A DNA stretch of 64,000 bases from JAEUHO01 sp046350655 (GTDB lineage Bacteria; Planctomycetota; PLA2; JAEUHO01): NCBI GenBank assembly GCA_046350655.1, contig JAXMAB010000013.1:62001-126000 (forward strand), read 5' to 3'. The notes below the pieces were generated by a model that was not told the origin of the DNA, searched no databases, and was given only the letters and a program-made list of their open reading frames with translations. Shown here piece after piece: positions 45,492 through 55,101 of the stretch (position 1 is its first letter; each line of letters begins with the position of its first letter). The translations under genes were made by a program, and so were the position numbers.

Positions 45492-46489
45492 GCTCCGCCG
45501 CGCAGGACCCGCTGCTCGTCGTCGAGGGCCTGAAGGTCCACTTCCCGGGCGCCACGGGGCCCGTGAAGGCCGTCGACGGCGTCTCGTTCACGCTGCACCG
45601 GGGCGAGACGCTGGGCCTCGTCGGCGAGTCCGGCTCGGGCAAGAGCACCACCGCGCGCGCCGTCGTCGGGCTCGTGCCCGTGACGGCCGGGTCCGTGCGG
45701 CTCGACGGGCGGGACCTCGCCGACCGCCGCGTGCTCGCGGCGCTGCGCCCGCGGCTGCAGATGGTCTTCCAGGACCCGTACGCGAGCCTGAACCCGCGCA
45801 TGACCGCCGGCACGATCGTGGGCGAGCCGCTCGTCGTGCACGGGCGCGTGCGCGGCGGCGCCGACCTCGACGCGGCCGTCTGCCGCCTCTTCGAGACCGT
45901 CGGCCTCGATCCCGCCATGCGGCGGCGTTACCCGCACGAGTTCTCCGGCGGGCAGCGCCAGCGCATCGGGCTCGCGCGCGCGCTCGCGCTCGAGCCCGAC
46001 GTCGTGCTCCTCGACGAGCCCGTCTCGGCCCTCGACGTCTCGGTGCAGGCCCAGGTCCTCAACCTGCTCGAGGACCTCCGCCGCCAGCTGGGCCTCACCT
46101 ACCTGTTCATCGCGCACAACCTCGGCGTCGTCCGCCACGTCTCGGACCGCATCGCCGTGATGTACCTCGGCCGCATCGTCGAGATCGCGCCGAGCGAGGC
46201 GCTGTTCGCGCGCCCGCTGCACCCGTACACCGAGGCGCTGCTGTCGGCCGTGCCGGTCCCGGACCCCGAGGTCGAGGCGAAGCGCGAGCGCATCCCCCTC
46301 GACGGCGAGATCCCCAGCCCGGCCGCGACGATCGTCGGCTGCCCGTTCCGGTCGCGCTGCCGCAAGGCCGTTGCGCACTGCGCGGTCGAGGCGCCCGCGC
46401 TCGTCGAGCACCGTCCCGGCCAGTGGGCCGCCTGCCACCTCGCGGACCCCGCGTTCGCGGCCGGCGTGCCCCGCCCCGCCACGGCGTGA
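45488..46489 (+). CDS. ABC importer ATPase (OppF type)
   Basis: The 333 residues contain Walker A GESGSGKS (46-53), Q-loop FQDPYASLNPRM, signature FSGGQRQR, Walker B VLLDEPVSALD and H-loop AHNL (His present, Asn in place of the common Asp). The C-terminal cysteine region reads GCPFRSRCRKAVAHC. It ends the operon; ridA follows after 84 bp with a promoter-like element of its own. Confidence 0.94.
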
Positions 46490-46525
46490 CCGGCGGCCGC
46501 CGCCCGCGCGCGGGGTGGCGGAGGG

Positions 46526-46554
46526 TTCGCATCGCCCCGGACCCGGCGTAGGCT
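46526..46554 (+). promoter_or_regulatory. Putative promoter of ridA
   Basis: TTCGCA at 46526-46531 and TAGGCT at 46549-46554 with a 17-bp spacer lie 19 bp before the GTG start. GGAGG just before the start is the Shine-Dalgarno. Confidence 0.45.
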
Positions 46555-46573
46555 CGGGGCCCGGAGGCTCCCC

Positions 46574-46963
46574 GTGTCCCACGACCGCCGCATCGTCGCC
46601 ACCGCGTCCGCCCCGAAGGCCATCGGCCCGTACAGCCAGGCCGTCGTCGCCGGCGGGTTCGTCTTCACCGCCGGCCAGATCGCCCTCGACCCGGCCACCG
46701 GCGCGATGGTCGGCGCGGGCAACGTCTCGCTCGAGACCGAGCGCGTGCTCAAGAACCTCGAGGCGGTGCTCGTGGCCGCCGGCAGCGGCCTCGACCGCGT
46801 CATGCGGTGCGACGTCTTCCTCTCGGACCTCGCCGACTTCGGGGCCGTCAACGAGGCGTACGGCCGCTTCTTCGCCGCCAACCCGCCCGCGCGGGTCACG
46901 GTGCAGGCCGCGCGGCTCCCCAAGGACGCCAAGGTCGAGATCGCGGCGATCGCCGTCGTCTGA
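46574..46963 (+). CDS. ridA: RidA enamine/imine deaminase
   Basis: The 129 residues match RidA in full. They include AIGPYSQAVVAGGFVFTAGQ, the RVMRCDVFLSDLADF segment, and the C-terminal active-site strand PPARVTVQAARLP with Arg107 and Glu122 (KVEIAAIAVV). RidA hydrolyses reactive 2-aminoacrylate and related enamines formed by PLP enzymes, protecting them. GTG start with GGAGG upstream. It sits after the peptide importer; amino acids released from imported peptides could raise the need for it, but this is speculative. Confidence 0.95.
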   Translation: MSHDRRIVATASAPKAIGPYSQAVVAGGFVFTAGQIALDPATGAMVGAGNVSLETERVLKNLEAVLVAAGSGLDRVMRCDVFLSDLADFGAVNEAYGRFFAANPPARVTVQAARLPKDAKVEIAAIAVV

Positions 46964-46988
46964 CGCGCGCGCCGGGCCCTCCGGCGCA

Positions 46989-47007
46989 CCGGGCCTCGCG
47001 TGCCCGG
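46989..47007. repeat. Dispersed palindrome, short copy between convergent ridA and HAD genes
   Basis: CCGGGC and GCCCGG pair around a CTCGCGT loop; the sequence CCGGGCCTCGCGTGCCCGG is a variant of the palindrome half-site. It lies 26 bp after the ridA stop and could end transcription from either side. The rest of 46964-47119 holds nothing I can name. Confidence 0.5.
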
Positions 47008-47119
47008 AGGCCCGAGCGTCCTCCCGCGGGGCCGGCGCCCGCGCGGCGGCCCCGGCGGAGGGGCGCCGACCCGAGGCCGGTCCGGCGCGGAAAGCCCGCT
47101 CCTGGGCCCGTCCTCGCGG

Positions 47120-47854
47120 TCAGACGGGCAGGCCGTAGACCGTCCGCAGGATCGGCTTGAGGTCGGTCAGGAGCTCGACCTCGTGGTCGGCGGGGGGCGT
47201 CGCCGGGGTGTCCGAGTACCGCCCGTGGGCGCCGCGGTAGTGGACGGTCTTGAGGCCGGCCGCGCGCGCCGGGCCGACGTCCGTCGCCGGGCGGTCGCCC
47301 ACGTAGAGCACGCGTCCGGGCGGCACCTTCAGCGCCTCGCAGGTCTTCGTGAAGATCTTCGGGTTGGGCTTGCTGACGCCGAGCTGGTCCGAGAAGAAGA
47401 TCGCGCCCGGGTCGATCCACGGCAGGACGCCGAGCCGCACCAGCTTCTCCGCCTGCTTCACCCGAAGGCCCGCGCTCAGGATGCCGACGCGGACGTGCGC
47501 CTGGTGCAGCGAACGCAGCAGCACGACGGCGTCGGGGAGGGGGCGCAGCTGCCGCTCCTTGGTCTGGTGGTACGCGACCACGCCCGCGGCGATCAGCACC
47601 GAGGGGTTCCGCCCGCCCCAGCGGCTCGGACCGAGCCGGTCCAGGAGGCGATCGAGGTGCTCGTCGTAGTTCGACGTGAATTCGGCCACGACCTCGGTCA
47701 GCTCGCGGATCGCCTCCTCCTCGGGGACGTCGAGGCCCTGCGCGATCATCGCCTGCACCGCGTTGCGGCGGGCGTCGATGGCGAACGCCGTCGTGCTGTA
47801 CAGCGTGTCGTCGATATCGAAGACGATGACGTCGAGAAGAGGCGCCGAGGGCAT
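47120..47854 (-). CDS. HAD-superfamily hydrolase (subfamily IA)
   Basis: The 244-residue hydrolase has all four HAD motifs: DIDDTLY (nucleophile Asp13, general acid Asp15), ILSAGL, the lysine in SKPNPKIF, and YVGDRPATDVGPARAAG. A helical cap lies between motifs I and II. Such enzymes usually remove phosphate from small metabolites; the substrate cannot be read from sequence. A TAGGAT -10-like element (47861-47866) is only 6 bp before the ATG, suggesting an almost leaderless mRNA. Confidence 0.9.
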   Translation of the reverse strand: MPSAPLLDVIVFDIDDTLYSTTAFAIDARRNAVQAMIAQGLDVPEEEAIRELTEVVAEFTSNYDEHLDRLLDRLGPSRWGGRNPSVLIAAGVVAYHQTKERQLRPLPDAVVLLRSLHQAHVRVGILSAGLRVKQAEKLVRLGVLPWIDPGAIFFSDQLGVSKPNPKIFTKTCEALKVPPGRVLYVGDRPATDVGPARAAGLKTVHYRGAHGRYSDTPATPPADHEVELLTDLKPILRTVYGLPV

Positions 47855-47866
47855 CCGACCATCCTA

Positions 47867-48466
47867 CGGCGGCCGGCCCCGGCCGGCTTAGTGTCCGATA
47901 ACCTTCTGCATTCTCGGACGTTCGGGGCTCCATCGCCCTCGAGCGTGGTGCTGCCGGGCGAGTGACACGCGCCGGAGGCGGCGGGACAGGGAGGGAACAC
48001 GGACGTTATGTCCGCCGCAGGGCCGGCGCGCACGGAGTCCGGACCTCCGCGTCCTGACGACCGTCGCGACGGCGAGGCTCGAGGTCCACGCGGGGCGACC
48101 CGCCATCGGGCGCGGACCCCGCCGTCCTCGCCGGGCGCCGCCGCCGAACGCGGCCCGCTCCGGAGCCCCGGACGGCCGGCGGGCCTCGCGTCCCGGCGCC
48201 GTCGGGCCGCGCGCCGTCGGCCTGGACCTCGGGCGCGGCGGCGGGTCGGGCGGGCACGGCGCGGTCGAACCTGGCGACGGTCGCGCGGGACGGAGGGCGG
48301 CCCGGTGCGGGGGGACGCGAGGCCCGGTCGCCGACCGCGCAGGCGGGCGGGGACGGTCGCGCCCGAGGGGGAGGGCGCGGTGCCGCGGGGGCCCGGCCGC
48401 GGCCCGCGCGACCGTGAGGGCGCGGGCCCGGGGCCGCGGCGCTCGGCGACCGGAGCCCGAAAAGAC
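47867..48466. other. Long gene-free spacer with palindrome half-sites
   Basis: No gene is supported here. An AT-richer pocket at 47888-47920 contains TTAGTGTCCGATA and a GTCCGA/TCGGAC hairpin (47893-47919). Half copies of the dispersed palindrome lie at 48174-48196 and 48311-48330. Open frames in this stretch are composition artefacts. Confidence 0.6.
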
Positions 48467-48500
48467 CGCGAGCCCGGCTGCCGAAGCGGCCGGGCTCGCG
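48467..48500 (-). terminator. Intrinsic terminator of the lipoprotein secretin gene
   Basis: A perfect 12-bp stem (CGCGAGCCCGGC / GCCGGGCTCGCG) with a 10-base loop is followed on the minus strand by GGTCTTTTCGGG. It starts 23 bp after the stop codon of the gene ending at 48524. Confidence 0.85.
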
Positions 48501-48523
48501 GGAGGGAAAGGGTGCCGTGGGGC

Positions 48524-51297
48524 CTAGCGGCCGCGCAGCATCGCCTCCTGCTCCTTCAGATCCGTCACGCGGGCGCGGACGATGATCATCAGGTTGCTGA
48601 GCTCGTCGCTCCGGCCCTTGCGGCTGAAGAGGAAGCTGAGCACGGGGATCTTGCCGAGCACCGGGATCTCGCTCTGCCGGTCGACCGTGTTGATGTTCTT
48701 GAGGCCGCCGATCACGATGCTCCCGCCGTCCGGGATGCGCACCGTGGTGCGGGCCTTCTGCATCTTGAGCTCGGGCAGCTGGATGATGACCGGCGAGAAC
48801 GACGACGCGAGGGTCGTCGAGAACGTCGGGATCGGCTCGACCAGCTTGGCGACGGTCGGCTGCAGCTCGAGGGTGATGTACTTGCGGTCGTTGCTCACCG
48901 TGGGCCGCACGTCGAGCGTGAGGCCGTCCTGGATGACGCCGATGATCGGGTCGGCGATGAACGACGTCTGGGCGACCTCGACGTCGAAGTCCTGGATGTA
49001 CGAGAGCTGGTTGACGACCGTCAGGTTCGCGCGCTGCGTGTTGTAGACGGTGATCGTCGGCGCCGTCAGCGTGCGGCCGGCCTGGGTCTTCTCGACCGCC
49101 TTCAGGATGGCGTTCAGCTGCAGGTCGTCGAGGTACGCGAGGCCGAGCGACGCGCCACCGAGGCTCGAGAGCACCGACCCGAGCGGGCGCTCGAAGATCT
49201 GCTCCGTGCGGCCGCGGAAGTCGCCGTCGGCGCCGTCGTTGAAGTACGCACCGGCCGACGGGTTGAGCGCGGCGCCCGCGGGGAGGCCCGGGCCGCCGTT
49301 GTCACGGCCGGCCGACGCCTTGTTCTCGAGGCCGTTCGTCACGTCGTCGAGGTTGACCAGCGAGCCCGGCGTCTGGCCGCCGAGGCCGCGGAAGTCCACG
49401 CCGATGTCGCGCAGGAAGTTGTCCGAGACCGTCAGGAAGCGGGTGTCCACCGTCACGACGATGCCGGAGAACGCGCGCAGGTCGTCGAGGAACTTCGCGA
49501 CCTGCTCCTGGATCTCCTCGGTGTGCTTGACGATGATCGCGGCATCGCCCTGGTTGCTGATCGCGTTGCCCTCGATGTCCCAGGTGCCCGGGGCGCCGAC
49601 GGCCGCCTTGATCAGGTCGATGAGCTCGGCCGCGCCGCCGAACGGCTTCACGGTCTCCTCGCCCTCGCCGCCGAAGAGGGGGTTCTCCTCGTCGTTGACC
49701 TGGTCGCTCATGACGAGGTCGATCTTGGGCGGACGGAACTCCGTCAGGCCCTGGGTGAGGTCCGCGACGCTGTGCGTGCGGAGGACGAGGTCGTACTTGA
49801 CCAGGTCCTTCTTGGTGAAGATCACCATGTTCCCGCGGACGGTCCAGACGACGCCCTCGCCCGTCGCCTTCAGCATGTCGAGGACCTGCTGGAGGGGGAT
49901 CTGCTCGACGTTGATCGGCGTCACGTTCGAGTCGGCGACGTCGGCGATGCGCGAGTCGATGACGAGGTTGATGCCCGTCTGGATCTGGAGGGTCTGGACG
50001 ACCTCCTTGAACGGACGGCCGTCGACCGCGAGGCTGACGTTCGTCGTCTTGAGCTTCGCGGAGAGGCGCGCGGCGTCCGGGTCCGCCTTGGCGGCGTTGA
50101 AGGCCGAGCGCTGGCCGGCGCGGGCGCGCGTGATCTTGTCCCAGAACGACTGGCTGGGCCACATGAGGATCTTGTGCTGGAGGTTGCGCGTGCCCTCCAT
50201 GTCGTCGCGCCACTCGATGAACGCGCGCTTCTCCTTCTTGGAGTGCTCGCGGCTCACCTTCTCGTGACGGGCCGCCGTCGCGGCGTCGACGAGCTCACGG
50301 GCCTTGCAGTTGTCGGGCTGCGCGAGCAGCACGGCCTCGGCCTGGTTGATCGCCTCGTCGAACTCGTCGCGCTCGAAGTGGTCGATCGCCGAGAACATCA
50401 GCGACTCGAGCTTCTGCTGCTCGTCGAGGAGACGCTTCTCCTCCTCGGCGGCCATGGCGCCCATGGCCTCCTCGGTCGCGGCCTGGCGGTCGGCCTTCGC
50501 GGTCTCCTCGCGGCCCTTGCGGGCGCGCGCGAGGTCGCGCTCGGCGGTCGGGCGGAGGTCGCGCCAGTCGATCGGGTACGGCGACGCGTTGATGATGTTC
50601 AGCGCGTTCTCGAGGTTCTCGATCGCCGCGTCGTACTCGCCCTTGGCCAGCGCGTTGTGGCCGAGCTGCGCGTACTTCTGCGCGGTGGTCTTCTGCTCGT
50701 CGATCAGGACCTGCTGCTTGCGGACGACGTCCTCGAGGGTGCCCGTGGCGCCGGCGTCGCGGCGGCCGAGGAGCTCCCGGACGCGCGCGAGCTCGCGCGC
50801 GGCCTCGGGGTTCGTCGGGGCGAGCTCGACCGCCTTCGCGAAGTCGCGCTCGGCGTCCTCGAGGCGGCCGGCCTGGACGTTCGCGCGGCCCGTGTCGAGG
50901 AGGCTGCGGACCAGGAACTCGGACTTCTGGGACTCGATCGCGGCGCGGCGCGCGAGCTCGTCGGCGTAGGCCTTCGCGGCGTCCTGGGGGGACACGGCCG
51001 GGGCCGGCGCGGGGGCCGGGGCGCGTCGGCGGCCGGAGCCGCGGGCGCGGGCGGCGCATCGGCGGCCGGAGCCGCGGGAGCCGCGGGCTCGGGCGGCGGC
51101 GGGGGCGCCGGCTCGTCGGCGCGCGCGATCGGCATCGGCAGCGGCACGAACGCCGCCACGACGTCGCCACGCGGCGCGTTGGAGCGCGCGAGGCGCTCGC
51201 CACGGCAACCGCCGGCCACCGCGAGCGTCGCGGCGAGCGCGACGACGGAGGCCACGTTCACCCAACCCACATTCCGCTGCGTCGAGGACCTCTGCAT
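48524..51297 (-). CDS. Lipoprotein secretin with TPR-like N-terminal region, broken by a one-base frame change
   Basis: ATG 51297 gives a lipoprotein signal ending in ATLAVAGGC (Cys31) and an Ala/Pro-rich spacer. The frame breaks at the four-base C run (plus-strand G 51018-51021). One more base joins AADAPP to APAPAPAVSPQDAAKAY and gives ~924 residues. Domains: TPR-like helices (~115-370), a secretin/TonB short N-terminal domain (~425-520, RPFKEVVQTLQIQTGINLVI), an N1-like domain, and the C-terminal secretin domain with VPVLGKIPVLSFLFSRKG. Secretins form large gated outer-membrane rings. No other type II/III or pilus gene is next to it, so its partner is unclear. The gene at the right edge is a paralog. 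Confidence 0.85.
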
Positions 51298-51822
51298 GGG
51301 AGATCTGTCTCCGATGCGCCCTGGCCCGACGTCTCGGGACAGCGGCGCGGAACGGCCAACCCTACGTGCTGCGGGGGTGCGAACCGCCGTGGTCGCCCGA
51401 GCCGCAACACGTCCCAACCACGTACTCCTGCGCGAACTCCTGCAAGAACCGAGGTTCCTGCCGTTTCGCCGCGTTCCCGCAGGAACTCGCGTTCCTGCCG
51501 CAACACGGGCCGAACTCACGAACGTCTCGGCTCCGCGCGGCGCCGACGGCGCGAGGCCCGGGGGCTCCCGGAAGCCGGGGGAACCCGGCTGTCGCACGCG
51601 AGCGCCCTGCCCGAGCCCTCGTCGCGCAACCCAACGCGCTGCCGAAACCGAACGACTCCGAACCGCGGGTCAGAGGGAACACGGCGCGGGTAACGGCCAT
51701 GTCATAACCCGTGGCAGGAGCGGGGATTCTGTACCGGACACTACCCCCCCGGCGCAAGGGAAAAGAGGCGACGGGAGCCCCAGGACCCCGCGGGGGGCAC
51801 GAACGGGGCCCGACGGGGTCCG
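51298..51822. other. Gene-free spacer with repeated small hairpins
   Basis: No gene is supported. CAGGAAC-TCGC-GTTCCTG (51480-51497) is a perfect 7-bp hairpin, and a near copy (CAAGAAC-CGAG-GTTCCTG) lies about 35 bp upstream. CCGCAACACG occurs twice. A palindrome half-site is at 51545-51563, and TACCGGACACTA at 51732-51743 is a near inverted match to 47889-47900. The stretch is less GC-rich than its surroundings. Confidence 0.5.
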
Positions 51823-51860
51823 GGACCGCGAGGCCCGCCGGCCGCCGGGCCTCGCGGTCC
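51823..51860. repeat. Dispersed palindrome, best full copy
   Basis: The left arm GGACCGCGAGGCCCGCCGG and right arm CCGCCGGGCCTCGCGGTCC are inverted copies with one mismatch near the centre (19-bp arms, no loop). It lies 13 bp after the stop of the sulfatase gene. No U tract follows. Confidence 0.8.
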
Positions 51861-51873
51861 GGGAAGGGGATCG

Positions 51874-53652
51874 TCATCGGCAGCCCCCCGGCGTGGCGCG
51901 CGGAGGCGGGGCCTGGCGCAGGGTCGCGGCGGTGGCGGTCGCGGCGTCGGCGCGGGCGGTGTCGCCGGTCTGCCGGGCGGCGTCGGCCTCGAGGTCGGCG
52001 AGGCGTGCGTCGCGCGGGAGGCGGTCCTTCCAGGCCGCGAGGAGCGTGAGGGTGCCGGGGGCGTCGCCGGCGGCCAGGGTCGAGCGGGCGGCGAGGAGGA
52101 GGGTGTCGGCGTCGGTGCGGCCGCGGTCGAGCGCGGCGAGGAAGTCCGCGCGGGCGGCCGTGTGGTCGGCGGGGGACTTCGCGAGGGTCCGGCGGGCGCG
52201 GCCGCGCCAGAAGGCGATGGCGGGGTTGGTGGGGTCGCGGGCGTCGAGGGTGTCGAGCTCCCGGAGCGCGGCGCGGACGCGGTCGGGGTGGACCGGCGTG
52301 GAGACGACGGCGCTCGCGGCGCGGTCGAGGCGGCCGGCGTCGCCGATGGCGGCGTAGGGGTCGGGACGGCGGCCGTTCGCGACCGGGTCGTCGAAGCCGC
52401 CGACGGCGCCGCCCGCGCCGTACCCGCCGGCGCCGGCCCCCCCCCGGTCGGTGGGCGGAGCTTCGAGCTGGCGGTAGAGGCGGAGGGCGGCGGCGGGGGC
52501 CTGCGCGTCGGTGGCGGACTCGGCGGGGACGCCGGCGTCCTGGCCGGGGGCGCCGTCGGTGAGGTGGAAGAGGAGGCGGCGGCCGGGGGCGTCGCCCCGG
52601 TCCTCGAGCTTGGCGCGGCCGACCACGGCGGAGGTGAGCTGGGCCCATCGGTACTGGTGGAACGCGTGGAGGGCCTCGGCGACGCGGGGACGGTCGGGGG
52701 CGGCGGGACCGGCGAGGAGGTCGCGGCCGCCGAGCGGGAGGTCGGCGGGGGTCGGGAAGGGGACGTGCGCGAGGTGGGCGAGCGTGGGGGCGACGTCGGC
52801 GAGGTCGACGGGGTCGGTGCGGACGCCGGGGGCGAGGCCGGGCGCGACGAGGAGGAAGGGCACGCGGAGCACGGCTTCGGCGAGGAGGAGGCCGTGGGAG
52901 GGCTCGCCGAGCTCGCCGAGGGCTTCGCCGTGGTCGGCGGTGAGGAGGATCGCGGTGGCGGGGCCGCGCGCGGCGGTGAGGCCGGTCGTAAGGGTGCCGA
53001 CGACGGCGTCGGCCGCCGCGACGTCGGTGCGGTAGTCGGGGCGGTAGGGCTGGTGGGGCTCGAAGAGGTGCACCCAGAGGAAGACGGGGCGGTCGCGCGG
53101 GACCGACGCGAGCCACGTCAAGGCGAGCTGGACGGTCTGGGGGCCGGGGCGTTCGGCGTACGCGCCGCCGGCGAAGTCGTCGAGGGCGCCGTCGTCGTAG
53201 GCGTGGAAGCCGGCGTCGAGGCCGTAGCGGGCGACGAGGGGGCCGGCGGACGTGAACGCGCCGCAGCACCAGCCGGCGTCCGCGAGGACCTCGGCGAGGA
53301 GGGGCCAGGGGCGCTGCGCGCGGGGCGGGAGCCGCGAGGCGGAGTTGCTGCGGACGCCGTGCAGCGCGGGCGGCCGCGCGGACATCATGGTCGTGTGGGC
53401 GGGCAGCGTGAGCGGGACGGGGGTGCGGGCGTCGTCGAAGCGGAGGCCCTCGCGCGCGAGCGCGTCGATGGCCGGCGTGGCGACCTGGACGGTGCCGCCG
53501 GCGGGCACGTACGCCGAGACGTGGTCGCGGCGGAGCGTGTCCACGGTCACGAGGACGATCGTCCGGACGGTGGGGGGCGCTTCGCCGTTCCCGCACCCGC
53601 TGCCCAGGACGATCCCGAGGGCGGCGACGGCGAGGGTCCGGGCGACGTTCAC
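51874..53652 (-). CDS. Sulfatase/alkaline-phosphatase-fold lipoprotein without formylglycine motif, with TPR-like tail
   Basis: The 592-residue product has a lipoprotein signal (LGSGC, Cys20). A sulfatase-superfamily domain follows, with metal residues in LVTVDTLRRDHV and TADHGEALGE, and PLTLPAHTTMMSA where sulfatases carry CxPxR. Thr82 probably takes the nucleophile position, as in phosphoglycerol and phosphoethanolamine transferases, so this may be a phospho-transferase or hydrolase rather than a sulfatase. The last ~200 residues look like tetratricopeptide helices. A Gly-rich loop lies near residue 400. It probably acts on envelope lipids or glycans at a membrane surface. Confidence 0.8.
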   Translation of the reverse strand: MNVARTLAVAALGIVLGSGCGNGEAPPTVRTIVLVTVDTLRRDHVSAYVPAGGTVQVATPAIDALAREGLRFDDARTPVPLTLPAHTTMMSARPPALHGVRSNSASRLPPRAQRPWPLLAEVLADAGWCCGAFTSAGPLVARYGLDAGFHAYDDGALDDFAGGAYAERPGPQTVQLALTWLASVPRDRPVFLWVHLFEPHQPYRPDYRTDVAAADAVVGTLTTGLTAARGPATAILLTADHGEALGELGEPSHGLLLAEAVLRVPFLLVAPGLAPGVRTDPVDLADVAPTLAHLAHVPFPTPADLPLGGRDLLAGPAAPDRPRVAEALHAFHQYRWAQLTSAVVGRAKLEDRGDAPGRRLLFHLTDGAPGQDAGVPAESATDAQAPAAALRLYRQLEAPPTDRGGAGAGGYGAGGAVGGFDDPVANGRRPDPYAAIGDAGRLDRAASAVVSTPVHPDRVRAALRELDTLDARDPTNPAIAFWRGRARRTLAKSPADHTAARADFLAALDRGRTDADTLLLAARSTLAAGDAPGTLTLLAAWKDRLPRDARLADLEADAARQTGDTARADAATATAATLRQAPPPRATPGGCR

Positions 53653-53906
53653 GCGCTCCCTTCTACGCGGCCTCGTTCACCGCCCCGTCACACCGTCCGC
53701 CGCACCCGTCCGTCCTCATCCGCTCCGACTCCGTCGCCCCTGTCGGCTCCCGCCGCGCACGGACGAGCGGCGCGCCGTTCCCGTGATCTGGGGCGTCGTG
53801 GCTCCCGGCCTCCGGCCTTCCGATCCTCCGGGATCGCTGCTGCGAGCTCGTCCGAACTGCGCGGCGAGGAGACAACGTCGCCGATGCCCCGTTCGCAGCA
53901 ACGAAA
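53653..53906. other. Gene-free spacer upstream of the sulfatase gene
   Basis: The stretch is less GC-rich than average and should hold the sulfatase gene's promoter, but no clear -35/-10 pair stands out. No gene is supported. Confidence 0.4.
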
Positions 53907-53938
53907 ACGGGCCCGGCGGTCGATCCCGCCGGGCCCGT
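53907..53938 (-). terminator. Intrinsic terminator of the ExbB/ExbD operon
   Basis: A perfect 13-bp stem (ACGGGCCCGGCGG / CCGCCGGGCCCGT) with a 6-base loop is followed on the minus strand by TTTTCGTT. It lies 25 bp after the stop of the last ExbD gene. Confidence 0.88.
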
Positions 53939-53963
53939 CCGTGATCCGATCACGTTCTTCGAT

Positions 53964-54521
53964 CTAGCGGGGCGCCTGCTGCGAACGCGGCATCGGCGAC
54001 GGCGCTCCCACGAAGTTCACCTCATTGATCCCCGCCTCCAGGAAGGAGTCGAGGATCCGGATGACGTCCGCGTGCGGCACCGCGGCCCCGAAGGGCTGCG
54101 GCGTGTCGATCTCGCCCTTGAACTCGGGCTTGCCCTCGCGAAGACGCTTGATCACGTTCGCGATCTCGGCGTACTTGGCGTCCCGCATCTTCTCGACCGC
54201 CATGTCGTCGGCGCGCTTGCCCGTCCACTTGTAGACCGGGAGAACGACCTCGTGGACCGTGCCGATCTTGATCTTGGTGCGGGCGGCGTCCGGATTGTCG
54301 GCGTCGAGGCGGAAGAGCGACACCTTGATCGAAGGGATGGGCTCGACCATCTGCGGCGTCGCCTCGACGCCGCGGTCCTTCGGGAGGGCGCTCTCGATGC
54401 GGTAGTCCATCGACTTGAACCGCAGGTTGAACAGGAAGAAGAGGATGAGCTGGAACACGATGTCGATCATCGGCGTCATGTTCAGCTCGGATTCGGACAT
54501 CTTCTCGATCTTGAGCGGCAT
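53964..54521 (-). CDS. exbD: ExbD/TolR-family protein (second copy)
   Basis: The 185-residue protein has the short cytoplasmic head, the NMTPMIDIVFQLILFFLFNL helix with the proton-path Asp (Asp19), and a periplasmic domain. The periplasmic domain is longer and more charged than usual and ends in a Pro-rich tail. With an ExbB/TolQ ring, ExbD converts proton flow into force on an outer-membrane or periplasmic partner. AGGAG 6 bases before the ATG. It is the last gene of a three-gene unit and is followed by a strong terminator. Confidence 0.9.
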   Translation of the reverse strand: MPLKIEKMSESELNMTPMIDIVFQLILFFLFNLRFKSMDYRIESALPKDRGVEATPQMVEPIPSIKVSLFRLDADNPDAARTKIKIGTVHEVVLPVYKWTGKRADDMAVEKMRDAKYAEIANVIKRLREGKPEFKGEIDTPQPFGAAVPHADVIRILDSFLEAGINEVNFVGAPSPMPRSQQAPR

Positions 54522-54548
54522 GCGGGTCTCCTGGCGCGCCGGGGCGCG

Positions 54549-55082
54549 TCACTCCTTCGGGGGACCTTCGACGCCGAAGTGGATCTTGTAGATCTTCTGC
54601 TCGGCGCAGATCTGCATGACCCACTGGACGTACTTCCACTTCGTCGTGCGGTCCCCGCGGACCAGCACCATCACCTTGCTCGAGCCGTCCTTCTCCCGGA
54701 GGGCCGGGTTTCGGGTGAGCTCCTTCAGCTTGTCCCGCAGGAGGTTGAGCGACTTCTGCTGCTCGGCGGGGCTGGCCGCCGACAGCGGGTACTCGTCGCC
54801 CTTCAGCATGATGTTGCCGTTGGCGAGGAGGTTGATGACGAAGCGGGTGTTGTCGCTGCGCGCCTCCTCCTTCGACTTCCCCTTCGCGATCTCGAGGGTG
54901 GCGTTGGCGCCCGGGTCCTTGTCCTCGACGCCCTTGTTGGCGCGAGGCAGGTCGAGCGCGGCCAGCTCCTTGCGGGAGAGGTCGAGGGTCAGCATGAAGA
55001 ACGTGACGAGGTTGAACACGATGTCGATCATCGGCGTCATGTTCAGCTTGCCCTCGTCGGTCGCGGGCATCTTGATGGGCAT
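54549..55082 (-). CDS. exbD: ExbD/TolR-family protein (first copy)
   Basis: The 177 residues have LNMTPMIDIVFNLVTFFMLT with Asp19 in the single membrane helix. The periplasmic domain ends with VMVLVRGDRTTKWKYVQWVM, a typical ExbD strand-helix. It is only distantly similar to the second copy, so the two are unlikely to be recent duplicates and may form a mixed pair in one motor. The start has AAGGGA upstream. It is 74 bp after exbB, with a 12-bp perfect hairpin in the gap. Confidence 0.9.
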   Translation of the reverse strand: MPIKMPATDEGKLNMTPMIDIVFNLVTFFMLTLDLSRKELAALDLPRANKGVEDKDPGANATLEIAKGKSKEEARSDNTRFVINLLANGNIMLKGDEYPLSAASPAEQQKSLNLLRDKLKELTRNPALREKDGSSKVMVLVRGDRTTKWKYVQWVMQICAEQKIYKIHFGVEGPPKE

Positions 55083-55101
55083 GGGGTCCCTTTCACAGTC
55101 T

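Noticed and set aside
47120..51876. Mobile element carrying the secretin between 12-bp inverted ends
   Set aside because: Kept only as a weak finding: no transposase, no target-site duplication, and 12 bp with one mismatch is weak.
48008..52357. 1449-codon plus-strand open frame across the secretin gene
   Set aside because: Antisense shadow; the secretin on the minus strand has family motifs and a terminator.
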